A stretch of DNA of 8,383 bases from Anaerolineae bacterium (GTDB lineage: Bacteria; Chloroflexota; Anaerolineae; Aggregatilineales; Phototrophicaceae). Position 1 is the first letter of the stretch; every line of letters starts with the position of its first letter. Positions 1 to 6,971 of the stretch are shown one piece after another. Under the pieces are notes generated by a model that did not search any database, had not been told where the DNA came from, and was given only the letters and a program-made list of their open reading frames with translations. The stretch lies in assembly GCA_025454715.1 (NCBI GenBank), contig JALONY010000044.1, positions 1 to 8,383 of the forward strand, given 5' to 3'. The position numbers and the translations under genes are program-made.

Positions 1-47
1 ACCATCTCCTCACGCGAGGAAAACTCGCGCTTCATATCCTCACCCAC
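1..47 (-). CDS. N-terminus of an unidentified protein, cut by the left window edge
   Basis: Immediately after the DUF2256 gene, and overlapping its end, an open frame runs off the left edge. It can start at GTG (47-45), which has a GGGAG ribosome-binding site 8 bases upstream, giving MGEDMKREFSSREEMV. It can also start at an internal ATG (35-33), giving MKREFSSREEMV, but that has only a very close GAGGA. The overlap with the upstream stop codon suggests translational coupling. About 15 residues cannot identify a family. My recollection is that DUF2256 genes often sit beside cryptochrome/photolyase-related FAD proteins and that some of these begin with a similar REF-x-R-E stretch. That makes a photolyase-like protein a guess only; extending the sequence leftward would settle it. 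Confidence 0.35.
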   Translation of the reverse strand, partial: MGEDMKREFSSREEM

Positions 48-198
48 GGTTGACGCTCCCTTTGGCGCGCTTGCGGCACGCATCACTGCAATACTTCACC
101 TCTGCCCAGTTGCGCTCCCACTTCTTGCGCCACGCAAAAGGCCGCCCACACACCAAGCAGGTTTTGGTCGGCAAATCCGCCTTCTTCACACCGCGCAT
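40..198 (-). CDS. DUF2256 family small zinc-ribbon-like protein, 52 aa
   Basis: A 52-residue, very basic protein starting MRGVKKADLPTKTCLVCGRP. It has the hallmarks of DUF2256 (COG4338): a K-x2-LPTKTC lead, a CxxCGRPFxWRKKW block (Cys14, Cys17), a WAEVKYCS segment (Cys37) and a Cys41 followed by RKR. The four cysteines pair as CxxC and CxxxC, and by analogy with zinc ribbons would bind one zinc ion. The family has no established biochemical function that I know of. The start at ATG 198 is fixed by an in-frame TGA just upstream (codons TGA TGG CGT GGT ATG), with a GGGGTGA stretch about 10 bases ahead. It lies 86 bases downstream of the glycosyltransferase, and its last codons overlap the possible GTG start of the next gene. 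Identification is strong because nearly every conserved family position is present; the function remains unknown. Confidence 0.88.
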   Translation of the reverse strand: MRGVKKADLPTKTCLVCGRPFAWRKKWERNWAEVKYCSDACRKRAKGSVNRG

Positions 199-284
199 AC
201 CACGCCATCACCCCAATACATCGACAAGACACCCTATCAAACCGATAAACCCTGAACGTCACATGAACCCCGTCTATGCCCTAC

Positions 285-1553
285 CTATACGCGCACGCCC
301 AAGCGCCTCGCCTCGCGCTCGATGGCCGCCACACCCGCCGAAACGCCGTCCTCGGCGCGGATGCGTTGCCCCAACCCCTCGGCGCGCCGCAGCATCTCAT
401 CGCTCGTCGTCAACCGTTCAATGCCTCGGGTCAGCTTGTCCAACGTCAAATCAACCCGATTGACCGCCTTCACACCCACGCCCAGCTCAGCGACCCGCCG
501 CCCCCAATACACTTGGTCGCCGAGGTGCGGGATGATGAAGGTCGGCTTGCCCCACCGCAACCCCGTACCGGTCGTGCCCGCTCCACCATGGTGCACCACC
601 GCCTTCACCCGTGGGAACAACCACGTATGCGGCACCTTATCCAACAGGTACACATGCGGCGGCACATCCTCGACCCGCAAGCCACTCCACCCACTGACCA
701 CCACCGCCCGTTGCCCCGTCCGCGCCGCGGCCTCGCTCACCATCCGAAACGTCGCCTCGGGGTCACGGCTGGTCATGCTCCCGAACCCAACGTAAATCGG
801 CGTCTCACCCGCCTCCAAAAATGCGCTGAGTGCAGGGGGTGGCGCCCACCCGTCCACCTCCGCATCATGGAACCAATATCCCACCATATGCACCCAGTCC
901 GGCCAATCGTCTGGGCGTGGGCTGACGTGCGCGCTGATGCCGTGGACGGCGGGGATGGCCGCCACCGCGTCCAGATAACGGCCAGCCGTATGAGGTGGCA
1001 ACCCCAGCCCCACCCGTATCCGGTTGATCGGCTTGGCCTGCAATCCCCAAATTAACCGCAAGGTCAGCCACCCCGCCCAGCGGTTGGCAAAGAACTTACC
1101 GCCGGTCAACGCCAATAACGAGCTTTGCCCCAGTGCCGTCGGCACATACGGCTGCAACAATAGGTTAATCTGTGGCACGCCATACTTTTCCGCCGCCGTC
1201 TGGACGAAGGACATCGAGGCGAACCCGCTCAAAACGAGGTCGAAATCACGCACCACATCGCCCATCAAGCCGAACATCTCGAGGCCATAATGCTCGAATA
1301 CCCGCCCCATCGCTTGCAGCTCCTGCGGTGAATTCGGCTTGACCGATGTCCACGTCTTACCCAGTTCAGAGGCCAAAATTTGCTCGGTATCGGGCGCGGG
1401 CACGAAATCGAACCCATACCCACGTATCCACCCCTCGAAGTTCTCGCCGGCCATCAACGTCACGGCATGACCCGCCCGCTTCAACCCCAGCGCCAACGCC
1501 AGCGCCGGTTGTACGTCCCCGCGAGAGCCATAGGCCACCAACAACATCTTCAT
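285..1553 (-). CDS. Glycosyltransferase, GT1/GT28-like (sterol glucosyltransferase / EryCIII-like family)
   Basis: A 422-residue nucleotide-sugar-dependent glycosyltransferase of the GT-B fold, cytoplasmic or peripherally membrane-bound. The N-terminal acceptor domain opens with MKMLLVAYGSRGDVQPALAL (residues 1-20), the GSRGDVQP motif typical of GT28-type N-domains. The C-terminal donor domain carries PIYVGFGSM (about 253-261), then HHGGAGTT at 321-328, which binds the donor diphosphate, and GDQVYWGRRV around 345, where the Asp-Gln pair contacts the sugar. This pattern matches bacterial relatives of UDP-glucose:sterol glucosyltransferases and macrolide sugar transferases such as EryCIII. Length is normal. 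The start is supported by AGGGGG about 8 bases before ATG 1553. It lies 93 bases downstream of nuoI, beyond a strong hairpin. The acceptor (sterol, hopanoid, carotenoid, glycolipid or secondary metabolite) cannot be inferred, since no pathway genes flank it. Confidence 0.88.
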   Translation of the reverse strand: MKMLLVAYGSRGDVQPALALALGLKRAGHAVTLMAGENFEGWIRGYGFDFVPAPDTEQILASELGKTWTSVKPNSPQELQAMGRVFEHYGLEMFGLMGDVVRDFDLVLSGFASMSFVQTAAEKYGVPQINLLLQPYVPTALGQSSLLALTGGKFFANRWAGWLTLRLIWGLQAKPINRIRVGLGLPPHTAGRYLDAVAAIPAVHGISAHVSPRPDDWPDWVHMVGYWFHDAEVDGWAPPPALSAFLEAGETPIYVGFGSMTSRDPEATFRMVSEAAARTGQRAVVVSGWSGLRVEDVPPHVYLLDKVPHTWLFPRVKAVVHHGGAGTTGTGLRWGKPTFIIPHLGDQVYWGRRVAELGVGVKAVNRVDLTLDKLTRGIERLTTSDEMLRRAEGLGQRIRAEDGVSAGVAAIEREARRLGVRV

Positions 1554-1583
1554 TGCATCATCCCCCTGCTCATCCCCACAACA

Positions 1584-1618
1584 CAGACGGCCTAACGCTC
1601 ATCACGTTAGGCCGTCTG
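1584..1618 (-). terminator. Perfect 14-bp hairpin after nuoI
   Basis: CAGACGGCCTAACG (1584-1597) and its exact reverse complement (1605-1618) enclose a 7-base loop. The right arm starts 28 bases past the nuoI stop. The stem is long, GC-rich and free of mismatches, as expected for an intrinsic terminator of the ALDH-iscX-nuo unit. However, the bases after the stem on the minus strand (TGTTGTGG) are only mildly T-rich, so it may instead be an mRNA-stabilising or attenuating structure. Being symmetric, it could act on either strand. Confidence 0.65.
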
Positions 1619-1646
1619 CAACTATCACATCACACCACAGGCGGTC

Positions 1647-2471
1647 TTAGTCGCCCTTGTTGGCTTTCTTGCGCGCCAGTGCCGCTTCACGCTTGGCGAG
1701 GCGCTCGGCCTTCTTCTTCTCTTCGTCCTCGGCGCTTTCAGCCACCGCAACCGCCTCGGCCACCGGTGCTGCAACGGCCTCACCGACCGCAGCCGCTACC
1801 GGAGCAGGAGCCGCAGGTGCGGCAGCCTTGGCAGCCGCCTTGGCCTCGGCATCGGCCTTCTTCTTCTTTTCCTTAATCACGTCGCTGTGTTCCCAGCCAC
1901 CACGCGCATCCGCTTCTTCGGTTGCGGTCGTCGGGGCAATCTTCATCCAGTAGCTGAACGGCTTCGACAGCCGCTCCTTGTCGTGGATGTTCACCGACGT
2001 GCGGTCATAGCTGGCCATCTCGTAATCGTGATCCATCTTGATGGCATCGAACGGACAGAACTCAGCACAAAAGCCGCAGTTCATGCAGATGTCGATGTCG
2101 ATGAAGAACGCCTCGGGTTGCGGCACCGGGCGACCGGTCGCGGGGTCAGTCCCACGCACGATCCAGATGCACTGCGGCGGGCACACCTTCGAGCAGATAC
2201 CGCAGCTCGTGCACCAGTCCTCGCCCGGCGACTCGTGATCGGCATCGTTGACCACCAAGAACGGGGTGAAGCGGAAGCGCTCCGGCACCGCCACCTTTTC
2301 CTCAGGGTACTGCACGGTGTACGCGCCAGTCGCCTGCGTGCCTTGGCGCACGGCGAAATTGTCCTGCGACTTGCTGTACTTGCGGAAGCCGTACAGCACA
2401 TCGTCCTTATACGTGTCGATGAAGTGGCGGATCGTAACGCCCAGCCCCTTCAGAATCCCCAAACCATACAT
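1647..2471 (-). CDS. nuoI: NADH-quinone oxidoreductase subunit I with long Ala/Lys-rich C-terminal tail
   Basis: The complex I subunit that carries clusters N6a and N6b and passes electrons toward N2 in NuoB, on the cytoplasmic arm at the membrane surface. Two classic ferredoxin motifs are present. The first is C87-TSC-GIC-SKVC97-P (Cys 87, 90, 93, 97) and the second is C129-MNC-GFC-AEFC139-P (Cys 129, 132, 135, 139). Cluster N6a takes the first three Cys of one motif and the last of the other, and N6b the reverse. The core ends near residue 195. After it, roughly residues 199-274 are a Lys/Ala/Pro/Val/Glu low-complexity tail ending KREAALARKKANKGD, making the protein far longer than the usual 150-220 residues. 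Start ATG 2471 has GAGGAG about 10 bases upstream and lies 22 bases after nuoCD. Function is certain; the tail's role is unknown. Confidence 0.96.
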   Translation of the reverse strand: MYGLGILKGLGVTIRHFIDTYKDDVLYGFRKYSKSQDNFAVRQGTQATGAYTVQYPEEKVAVPERFRFTPFLVVNDADHESPGEDWCTSCGICSKVCPPQCIWIVRGTDPATGRPVPQPEAFFIDIDICMNCGFCAEFCPFDAIKMDHDYEMASYDRTSVNIHDKERLSKPFSYWMKIAPTTATEEADARGGWEHSDVIKEKKKKADAEAKAAAKAAAPAAPAPVAAAVGEAVAAPVAEAVAVAESAEDEEKKKAERLAKREAALARKKANKGD

Positions 2472-2493
2472 GTAGGGTGTCTCCTCTCGGCTC

Positions 2494-4362
2494 TTAGCGA
2501 TCCGTCTCGCCCAAAACGATGTCGATACTGCCCAAGATGCTCACCACGTCCGCCACCTTCTGGCCGACCGACATCGGCCCCAGCGCGGTCAGGTTGATGA
2601 AGCTCGGGGCGCGCACGTGGTACCGCCACGGGTTTTGCGTCCCCTTGGCATCGCCCCACGACACGACGTAGAACCCCAGCTCGCCCTTCGGGTTTTCCAC
2701 GCGCCCATACGACTCACCCTGCGGGATGCGCGGGTTGTACGCACGGGTGCCCGACATGATGTCCTGCCCCTTGGTCTCTTCCAACAGCGGCAGCAATTGG
2801 CGCAAGATACGCAACGACTCGTGCATCTCTTGCATCCGCACCATGTAACGATCGAACAGGTCGCCTTGCTTGCCCACCGGGATGTCGAAATCCAGCTCGG
2901 GGTAGATGCTGTACGGGTCGGCACGGCGCACGTCATACGCCACACCGCTCCCGCGCAACAACGGCCCCGCACAGCTCATCGCGATGGCGTCCTCGGCGCT
3001 CAGCACGCCTTGCCCAACCGTGCGCTCCAGCAAGATTTCGTTACCGGTCAGGTAACGGTCATACTCTTCCAAGAAGCGCGGCAGGCGCTCGTTGATCATG
3101 TCCGACAAGAATTCCATCGTGTCATAATCGCGGATGCGGTCGTTCATCAGGTTGGCGGTACTGCGGATACGGTCAGGGATGTCCTTGAACACCCCGCCGA
3201 AGCGCATGTAATTGCACATCAGGCGGCTACCGGCCACCGCCTCGAAGAAGTCGAGGATTTTCTCGCGCTCGGCGTTCGCGTACAACATCGGCGTGAAGAA
3301 CGCGCCGAGGTCGTTCAAGAAGAAGCCGATCGACCACAAGTGGTTGACGATGCGGGTCAGCTCGGCCATCAGCACACGGATGATTTCGGCGCGGCGGGTC
3401 GGCGGGGTATAACGCGCACCCAACGCCATCAACTGCTCCACCGCCATCACGTAACCGAAGTTGTTGCCCATCGACGAGATGTAGTCGAGGCGGTCGGTGA
3501 ACGGGATGTTGTGCAGGTACGTGTTGCGCTCGCCGATTTTCTCGTGGTTGCGGTGCAGGTAGCCCATCACCGGCTCGAGGCCGGTAATCGTCTCACCGTC
3601 CAGCTTGAGCACCATGCGGAACACCCCGTGCGTGGACGGGTGGTGCGGGCCCATGTTCACGACCAGTTGGTCGGTCTCCATCTCGTCTTGCTGGTAATCC
3701 ACACCCATGCCGCTGATGCTGGCCGAGTTGTAAACCGCCTGATCCGAGATGTCCGTCAGCTTCGACAAGTCGAAGTCCGCCGGATAGCGCACGTTCGAGC
3801 CGAACACGTTGCGCTCTTCCGCACGGTGCACCCAGCCCGCGGGCCAGCGGCTCTCGAACGGCTTGGCCTCGCCCTCGTAGTACGCCTCGCGCCAATCCTT
3901 GCGCATCGGGTACCCAGCGAAACCTTCCCACATCAAGATACGCTTCAGGTTGGGGTGCCCGCTGAAGTGGATGCCGTACAGGTCGTAAGCCTCGCGCTCT
4001 TGAAAATTCGCGCCCGGGTACACGTTCACCAGCGACGGCACCACCGGCTTCTCGCGCTCGGTCTGCACCTTAAAGTTCAGCGCCCCGCCCCCGCTGATGC
4101 GGTAAGCATGGTACACCATTTCCATATGATCGCCCGCGCCGAGGTAATCCACCGCGGTCGCGCTCGACAAGTAGTTGTAGCCCAGCTCATCGCGGATGGC
4201 TTGCGCCACCTCGCCCAGCTTATCGGCTTGGACGATGACGCCCTGAAACCCGGGGCGGGTGTCGTCCGAGACCACGCCCGGAAAACGCGCCTTCAGGTAG
4301 GTCGCGGCGTCCTGCGCGCTGCCGGTCGTCGGCGGGGCTTGCACCTCATAATCCACCATCAT
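2494..4362 (-). CDS. nuoCD: NADH-quinone oxidoreductase fused subunits C and D
   Basis: A 622-residue fusion of the 30-kDa (NuoC) and 49-kDa (NuoD) subunits of complex I, which with NuoB build the quinone-reduction site. The NuoC part spans about 1-160 and ends with the family signature [19 protein letters not shown] (119-137) followed by NLKRIL. A linker of about 70 residues leads to NuoD (about 230-622). There, GPHHPSTHG (238-246) forms the histidine-bearing loop at the quinone head, [11 protein letters not shown] (268-278) follows, and DRLDY (290-294) holds the conserved quinone-pocket tyrosine. The C-terminus is the standard [13 protein letters not shown]. The Ni-binding Cys pairs of [NiFe]-hydrogenase large subunits are absent, so this is complex I rather than a hydrogenase. 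I chose ATG 4362 (AGGGG 5 bases upstream; a second ATG follows directly). The longer TTG frame from 4392 adds residues not seen in NuoC and overlaps the nuoB stop. Confidence 0.95.
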   Translation of the reverse strand: MMVDYEVQAPPTTGSAQDAATYLKARFPGVVSDDTRPGFQGVIVQADKLGEVAQAIRDELGYNYLSSATAVDYLGAGDHMEMVYHAYRISGGGALNFKVQTEREKPVVPSLVNVYPGANFQEREAYDLYGIHFSGHPNLKRILMWEGFAGYPMRKDWREAYYEGEAKPFESRWPAGWVHRAEERNVFGSNVRYPADFDLSKLTDISDQAVYNSASISGMGVDYQQDEMETDQLVVNMGPHHPSTHGVFRMVLKLDGETITGLEPVMGYLHRNHEKIGERNTYLHNIPFTDRLDYISSMGNNFGYVMAVEQLMALGARYTPPTRRAEIIRVLMAELTRIVNHLWSIGFFLNDLGAFFTPMLYANAEREKILDFFEAVAGSRLMCNYMRFGGVFKDIPDRIRSTANLMNDRIRDYDTMEFLSDMINERLPRFLEEYDRYLTGNEILLERTVGQGVLSAEDAIAMSCAGPLLRGSGVAYDVRRADPYSIYPELDFDIPVGKQGDLFDRYMVRMQEMHESLRILRQLLPLLEETKGQDIMSGTRAYNPRIPQGESYGRVENPKGELGFYVVSWGDAKGTQNPWRYHVRAPSFINLTALGPMSVGQKVADVVSILGSIDIVLGETDR

Positions 4363-4388
4363 TAGACCCCTATCTCTCCAACACCCAC

Positions 4389-5225
4389 TCAAACGCCCTT
4401 GGCAGCATCACGCGCACGCTTGCGCGCCAACACCGCTTGACGACGGCGCGCCGCTTCCTCGCGCCGCTTCAATTCGCCCTCGTCCACGACCTCCGCCACC
4501 GCGGCCTTGGCCGCCTTGGACGGGATCGCCTTGGTCGTCTTCACCACCGGCGGCAGCTCACGCACGCCATACGGCTTGCCCGCCGCGGCCAATTCCGCCT
4601 GACGACGGATTAAGTCCATCTGGCGCGGGTCGATGATGTCCGGCCCCAAAATGGGGATGGGGGTCGGCTCACTCGGCCCGACGCCGTACCACGGCACATC
4701 GTCGAGGTTGGCCAGCGACTGCCCGTCAATCTTCTTTTGCAGCGCAATCAACCCGTACAGCAACGCTTGCGGGGTCGGCGGGCACCCGGGCACGTACACA
4801 TCGACCGGCAAATACTTGTCGATGCCGCTTACCACGTTGTAGCCTTCCTTGAACGGGCCGCCACCGCTGGCGCACGCGCCCATCGCCATCACGTACTTCG
4901 GCTCCGGCATTTGGTTGTACAACCGCACGATCGGCACGATCATCTTCTTCGTCACCGTGCCGCTCACAATCATCAAATCCGACTGGCGCGGCGTCGCACG
5001 CATCACTTCCATCCCGAACCGGCTGAAGTCGAACCGGCTCGAGGCCGTGCCGATCATCTCGATGGCGCAGCACGCCAAACCGAACAACATCGGCCACATC
5101 GACGAGCGACGGCTCCAGTTGTAAATCTTGCTCAGGCTGGTGATGGCCACGTTCCCCTGCATCTCTGCCGGAAGCGGGAACTCCGTATCGTGTACTTGTC
5201 TCAGGTCGAGTTCTTTACTGCTCAT
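4389..5225 (-). CDS. nuoB: NADH-quinone oxidoreductase subunit B with C-terminal extension
   Basis: The complex I subunit holding cluster N2, the last iron-sulfur cluster before quinone. The four N2 ligands are visible as the tandem pair C52-C53 in LACCAIE, C118 in GACASGGG and C148 in [12 protein letters not shown]. The core (about 25-175) is complete, including [20 protein letters not shown] and the SGTVTKKM strand. After it, about 100 residues continue through a Pro-rich stretch ([15 protein letters not shown]) to a charged Ala/Arg/Lys tail ending [17 protein letters not shown]. This makes 278 residues against the 160-220 usual for the family. The tail closely resembles that of NuoI. The start ATG shares an ATGA with the iscX stop, so translation is probably coupled. 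No nuoA precedes it, whereas nuoA-nuoB is the usual order. Confidence 0.96.
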   Translation of the reverse strand: MSSKELDLRQVHDTEFPLPAEMQGNVAITSLSKIYNWSRRSSMWPMLFGLACCAIEMIGTASSRFDFSRFGMEVMRATPRQSDLMIVSGTVTKKMIVPIVRLYNQMPEPKYVMAMGACASGGGPFKEGYNVVSGIDKYLPVDVYVPGCPPTPQALLYGLIALQKKIDGQSLANLDDVPWYGVGPSEPTPIPILGPDIIDPRQMDLIRRQAELAAAGKPYGVRELPPVVKTTKAIPSKAAKAAVAEVVDEGELKRREEAARRRQAVLARKRARDAAKGV

Positions 5226-5425
5226 ACCCCGTCAATCTCCTCATACCACTCCTGCAAGATCGCCACCAACATCGCCTCATTCACCATCGCCGGATCATCT
5301 GCAAACTCCGGCAGCGCGACCGCCCACTCATAAACCTGTCTCGTGCTGACCCGTTCGAGGTCGGCATCCGGGTGCGCGTCGCGCAAGGCCAAGGCCATCT
5401 CGTAAGCCGCATCCCAAGTCAACAT
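5222..5425 (-). CDS. iscX: IscX, iron-sulfur cluster assembly accessory protein
   Basis: A 67-residue acidic protein, MLTWDAAYEMALALRDAHPD at its start, that matches IscX (YfhJ family) end to end. Shared features are the LTW opening, the A-x-AL-x-DAHPDAD turn, the Y32-EW34 helix, L-x-x-FADDP (38-45), NEAMLVAILQEW (49-60) and the acidic WYEEIDGV end. E. coli IscX is 66 residues, binds iron and the cysteine desulfurase IscS, and tunes Fe-S cluster assembly. Here it is not in an isc operon but is squeezed between an aldehyde dehydrogenase (11 bases upstream) and nuoB (4-base ATGA overlap). The frame stays open upstream to 5512, but those residues only read antisense-like codons within the dehydrogenase gene, and family alignment fixes ATG 5425. 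No good ribosome-binding site is visible, so translation may depend on ribosomes finishing the upstream gene. Confidence 0.92.
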   Translation of the reverse strand: MLTWDAAYEMALALRDAHPDADLERVSTRQVYEWAVALPEFADDPAMVNEAMLVAILQEWYEEIDGV

Positions 5426-5436
5426 TGGCCGATATT

Positions 5437-6924
5437 CTAGCCCAAAATCGCGTCGGTGTCGATTTGTGCGCGCTGCAACCGCCCGCTGAAATCGACGTAC
5501 ACCGACTTCCACTCGGTGAAGCTATCCAACGCTGCACCGCCCGCCTCGCGCATCCCGTTGCCCGTGCCCCGCGTTCCACCGAACGGGAACTGGATTTCCG
5601 CCCCCGTCGTCCCGTGGTTGATGTACACGATGCCCGTGGTCAAATCACGGATGGCGCGGAATGCCTTGTTTACGTTCTCCGTGAAGATGCTGCTCGACAA
5701 GCCATACGCCGTGTTGTTGTTGACCTCGATCGCCTCTTCCATCGAGCCGACCTCAATCATCGACAACACCGGCCCGAAAATTTCCTCTTGGGCAATCCGC
5801 ATGGTCGGGGTCACGCCCGCGTACAAGGTCGGCTGGAAGAAGTACCCCGCCCCTGCCGCCGCATCGCGCCCACCGCCCACCAACAGCCTCGCACCGTCGG
5901 CTTTGGCCACGTCGATATAGCTACTGACCTTGTTCAGCGCCTTCTCGTTGACCAATGGGCCAACCTGAATGTCGTCCGTAATGCCATAGCCCACCCGCAA
6001 CGCTTGCGCCTTGGCCACCAGCGCCTCGGCCAGCTTGGCGCTCACGCCCTTCTCGACAATCAAGCGGCTGGTCGCCGTGCAGCGCTGGCCGGTCGTGCCG
6101 TAAGCACTCCACGTAATCGCCTCGGCAGCCAAATCGAGGTTGGCGTCATCCAAGACGATGATGGCGTTCTTACCGCCCATCTCCAGCGTCACCTTCTTAC
6201 CCAGCGCCGCCGCCTTGGTATATACCGCGAGGCCGGTCGTCGTCGAGCCGGTAAAGCTGATGATTCGCACATCAGGGTGCTCCGCCACCGCCGCGCCCGC
6301 ATCGCCGAACCCGTTCACGAGGTTCAGCACACCGGCGGGTAAACCAGCGTCCGCGAACGCCTCGACGAACGCCGCGCTCACGGCAGGGGTCTCTTCGCTC
6401 GGCTTCCACACCACCGTATTACCGGCAATCAAGGCGGGCAGCATCTTCCAGCTCGGCACGGCTACCGGGAAGTTCCACGGCGTCACCAGCCCGACCACCC
6501 CGACGGAGTCGCGAATCGCCATACCGAACTTGTTCGGCATCTCGACCGGCGCGGTATAGCCCTTCAGCCGCCGCCCCTCGCCGCCCATGTAATAGGCCAT
6601 GTCGATGGCCTCTTGCACATCGCCCCGCGCCTCGGTGATGGTCTTGCCCATCTCCATCGTCATCAAGCGCGACAACGCTTCTTTGCGCTCGGTCAAGATA
6701 TGCGCCACGCGAAACAGCAACTCACCACGGCGCGGCGCGGGCGTCAAACGCCACGCCGGATAGGCCGCTTTGGCCGCTGCCACCGCCGCCTGTACATCCT
6801 CTGCGCCGCTCTTGGCAGCCTCGGCCACCGTCTCCAACGTCGCAGGGTTGATGCTGGCAAAGGTCGCGCCGCTTTGCGCCGCCACCCACTGCCCGCCGAT
6901 AAAATTCTTCGCAAAATCAGTCAT
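5437..6924 (-). CDS. NAD(P)+-dependent aldehyde dehydrogenase, substrate unknown
   Basis: A complete 495-residue ALDH-superfamily enzyme that oxidises an aldehyde to a carboxylate with NAD(P)+. All key residues are present. These are Asn151 in TPWNFP (oxyanion hole), Lys174 in WKPSEETP (cofactor), FTGSTTTG (224-231, Rossmann loop), the general base Glu248 in LEMGGK, the nucleophile Cys282 in GTTGQRCTA, and Glu381 in EEIFGPV (nicotinamide ribose). The C-terminus INHGTTGAEIQFPFGGTRG and the ending YVDFSGRLQRAQID recall ALDHs of Thermus, Chloroflexota and archaea, and slightly the ALDH7 (aminoadipate semialdehyde) group. I cannot name the substrate. Start ATG 6924 has GGGG about 10 bases upstream within a small potential hairpin, and a good promoter lies about 50 bases ahead. 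It is the first gene of the transcript that runs into iscX and the nuo genes. Confidence 0.93.
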   Translation of the reverse strand: MTDFAKNFIGGQWVAAQSGATFASINPATLETVAEAAKSGAEDVQAAVAAAKAAYPAWRLTPAPRRGELLFRVAHILTERKEALSRLMTMEMGKTITEARGDVQEAIDMAYYMGGEGRRLKGYTAPVEMPNKFGMAIRDSVGVVGLVTPWNFPVAVPSWKMLPALIAGNTVVWKPSEETPAVSAAFVEAFADAGLPAGVLNLVNGFGDAGAAVAEHPDVRIISFTGSTTTGLAVYTKAAALGKKVTLEMGGKNAIIVLDDANLDLAAEAITWSAYGTTGQRCTATSRLIVEKGVSAKLAEALVAKAQALRVGYGITDDIQVGPLVNEKALNKVSSYIDVAKADGARLLVGGGRDAAAGAGYFFQPTLYAGVTPTMRIAQEEIFGPVLSMIEVGSMEEAIEVNNNTAYGLSSSIFTENVNKAFRAIRDLTTGIVYINHGTTGAEIQFPFGGTRGTGNGMREAGGAALDSFTEWKSVYVDFSGRLQRAQIDTDAILG

Positions 6925-6925
6925 G

Positions 6926-6942
6926 AAAACGCGCCCCGTTTT
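6926..6942 (-). promoter_or_regulatory. Small inverted repeat covering the ALDH ribosome-binding region
   Basis: AAAACG (6926-6931) and CGTTTT (6937-6942) are exact reverse complements separated by 5 bases, ending one base before the ALDH start codon. In the mRNA this would be a 6-bp, A/U-rich hairpin with the GGGG of the likely ribosome-binding site at its base and loop. It is weak and could be chance. Confidence 0.3.
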
Positions 6943-6971
6943 TAAGTGTGAGAGGGTTTAGATTTAATCGC

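Noticed and set aside
199..284. Possible small gene between the glycosyltransferase and the DUF2256 gene
   Set aside because: No frame of useful length with a start and ribosome-binding site on either strand; it appears to be a plain spacer.
1584..1618. Hairpin as a remnant of a mobile element or a REP-type repeat
   Set aside because: No second copy occurs in the window, and there is no transposase or target duplication. Its place just after a nuo stop fits a transcript-end structure better.
2494..4362. Could nuoCD with nuoB and nuoI be a [NiFe]-hydrogenase-like complex (Ech or Hyc type)?
   Set aside because: The two CxxC nickel-binding motifs of hydrogenase large subunits are absent, and the quinone-site GPHHPSTHG and DRLDY motifs plus the LGETDR end are those of complex I.
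2617..4365. Long plus-strand open frame (582 codons) opposite nuoCD
   Set aside because: It is a mirror frame caused by GC-rich codons: rich in His, Arg, Val and Ala with no recognisable domain, while the minus strand encodes intact NuoCD.
5426..5512. Upstream extension of the iscX frame, giving 96 residues
   Set aside because: The added 29 residues lie inside the end of the dehydrogenase gene and have no counterpart in IscX, which starts at the Leu-Thr-Trp region.
5425..6342. Plus-strand open frame (305 codons) opposite the aldehyde dehydrogenase
   Set aside because: His/Arg-rich composition and no motifs. The minus-strand dehydrogenase has every catalytic residue in the same region.
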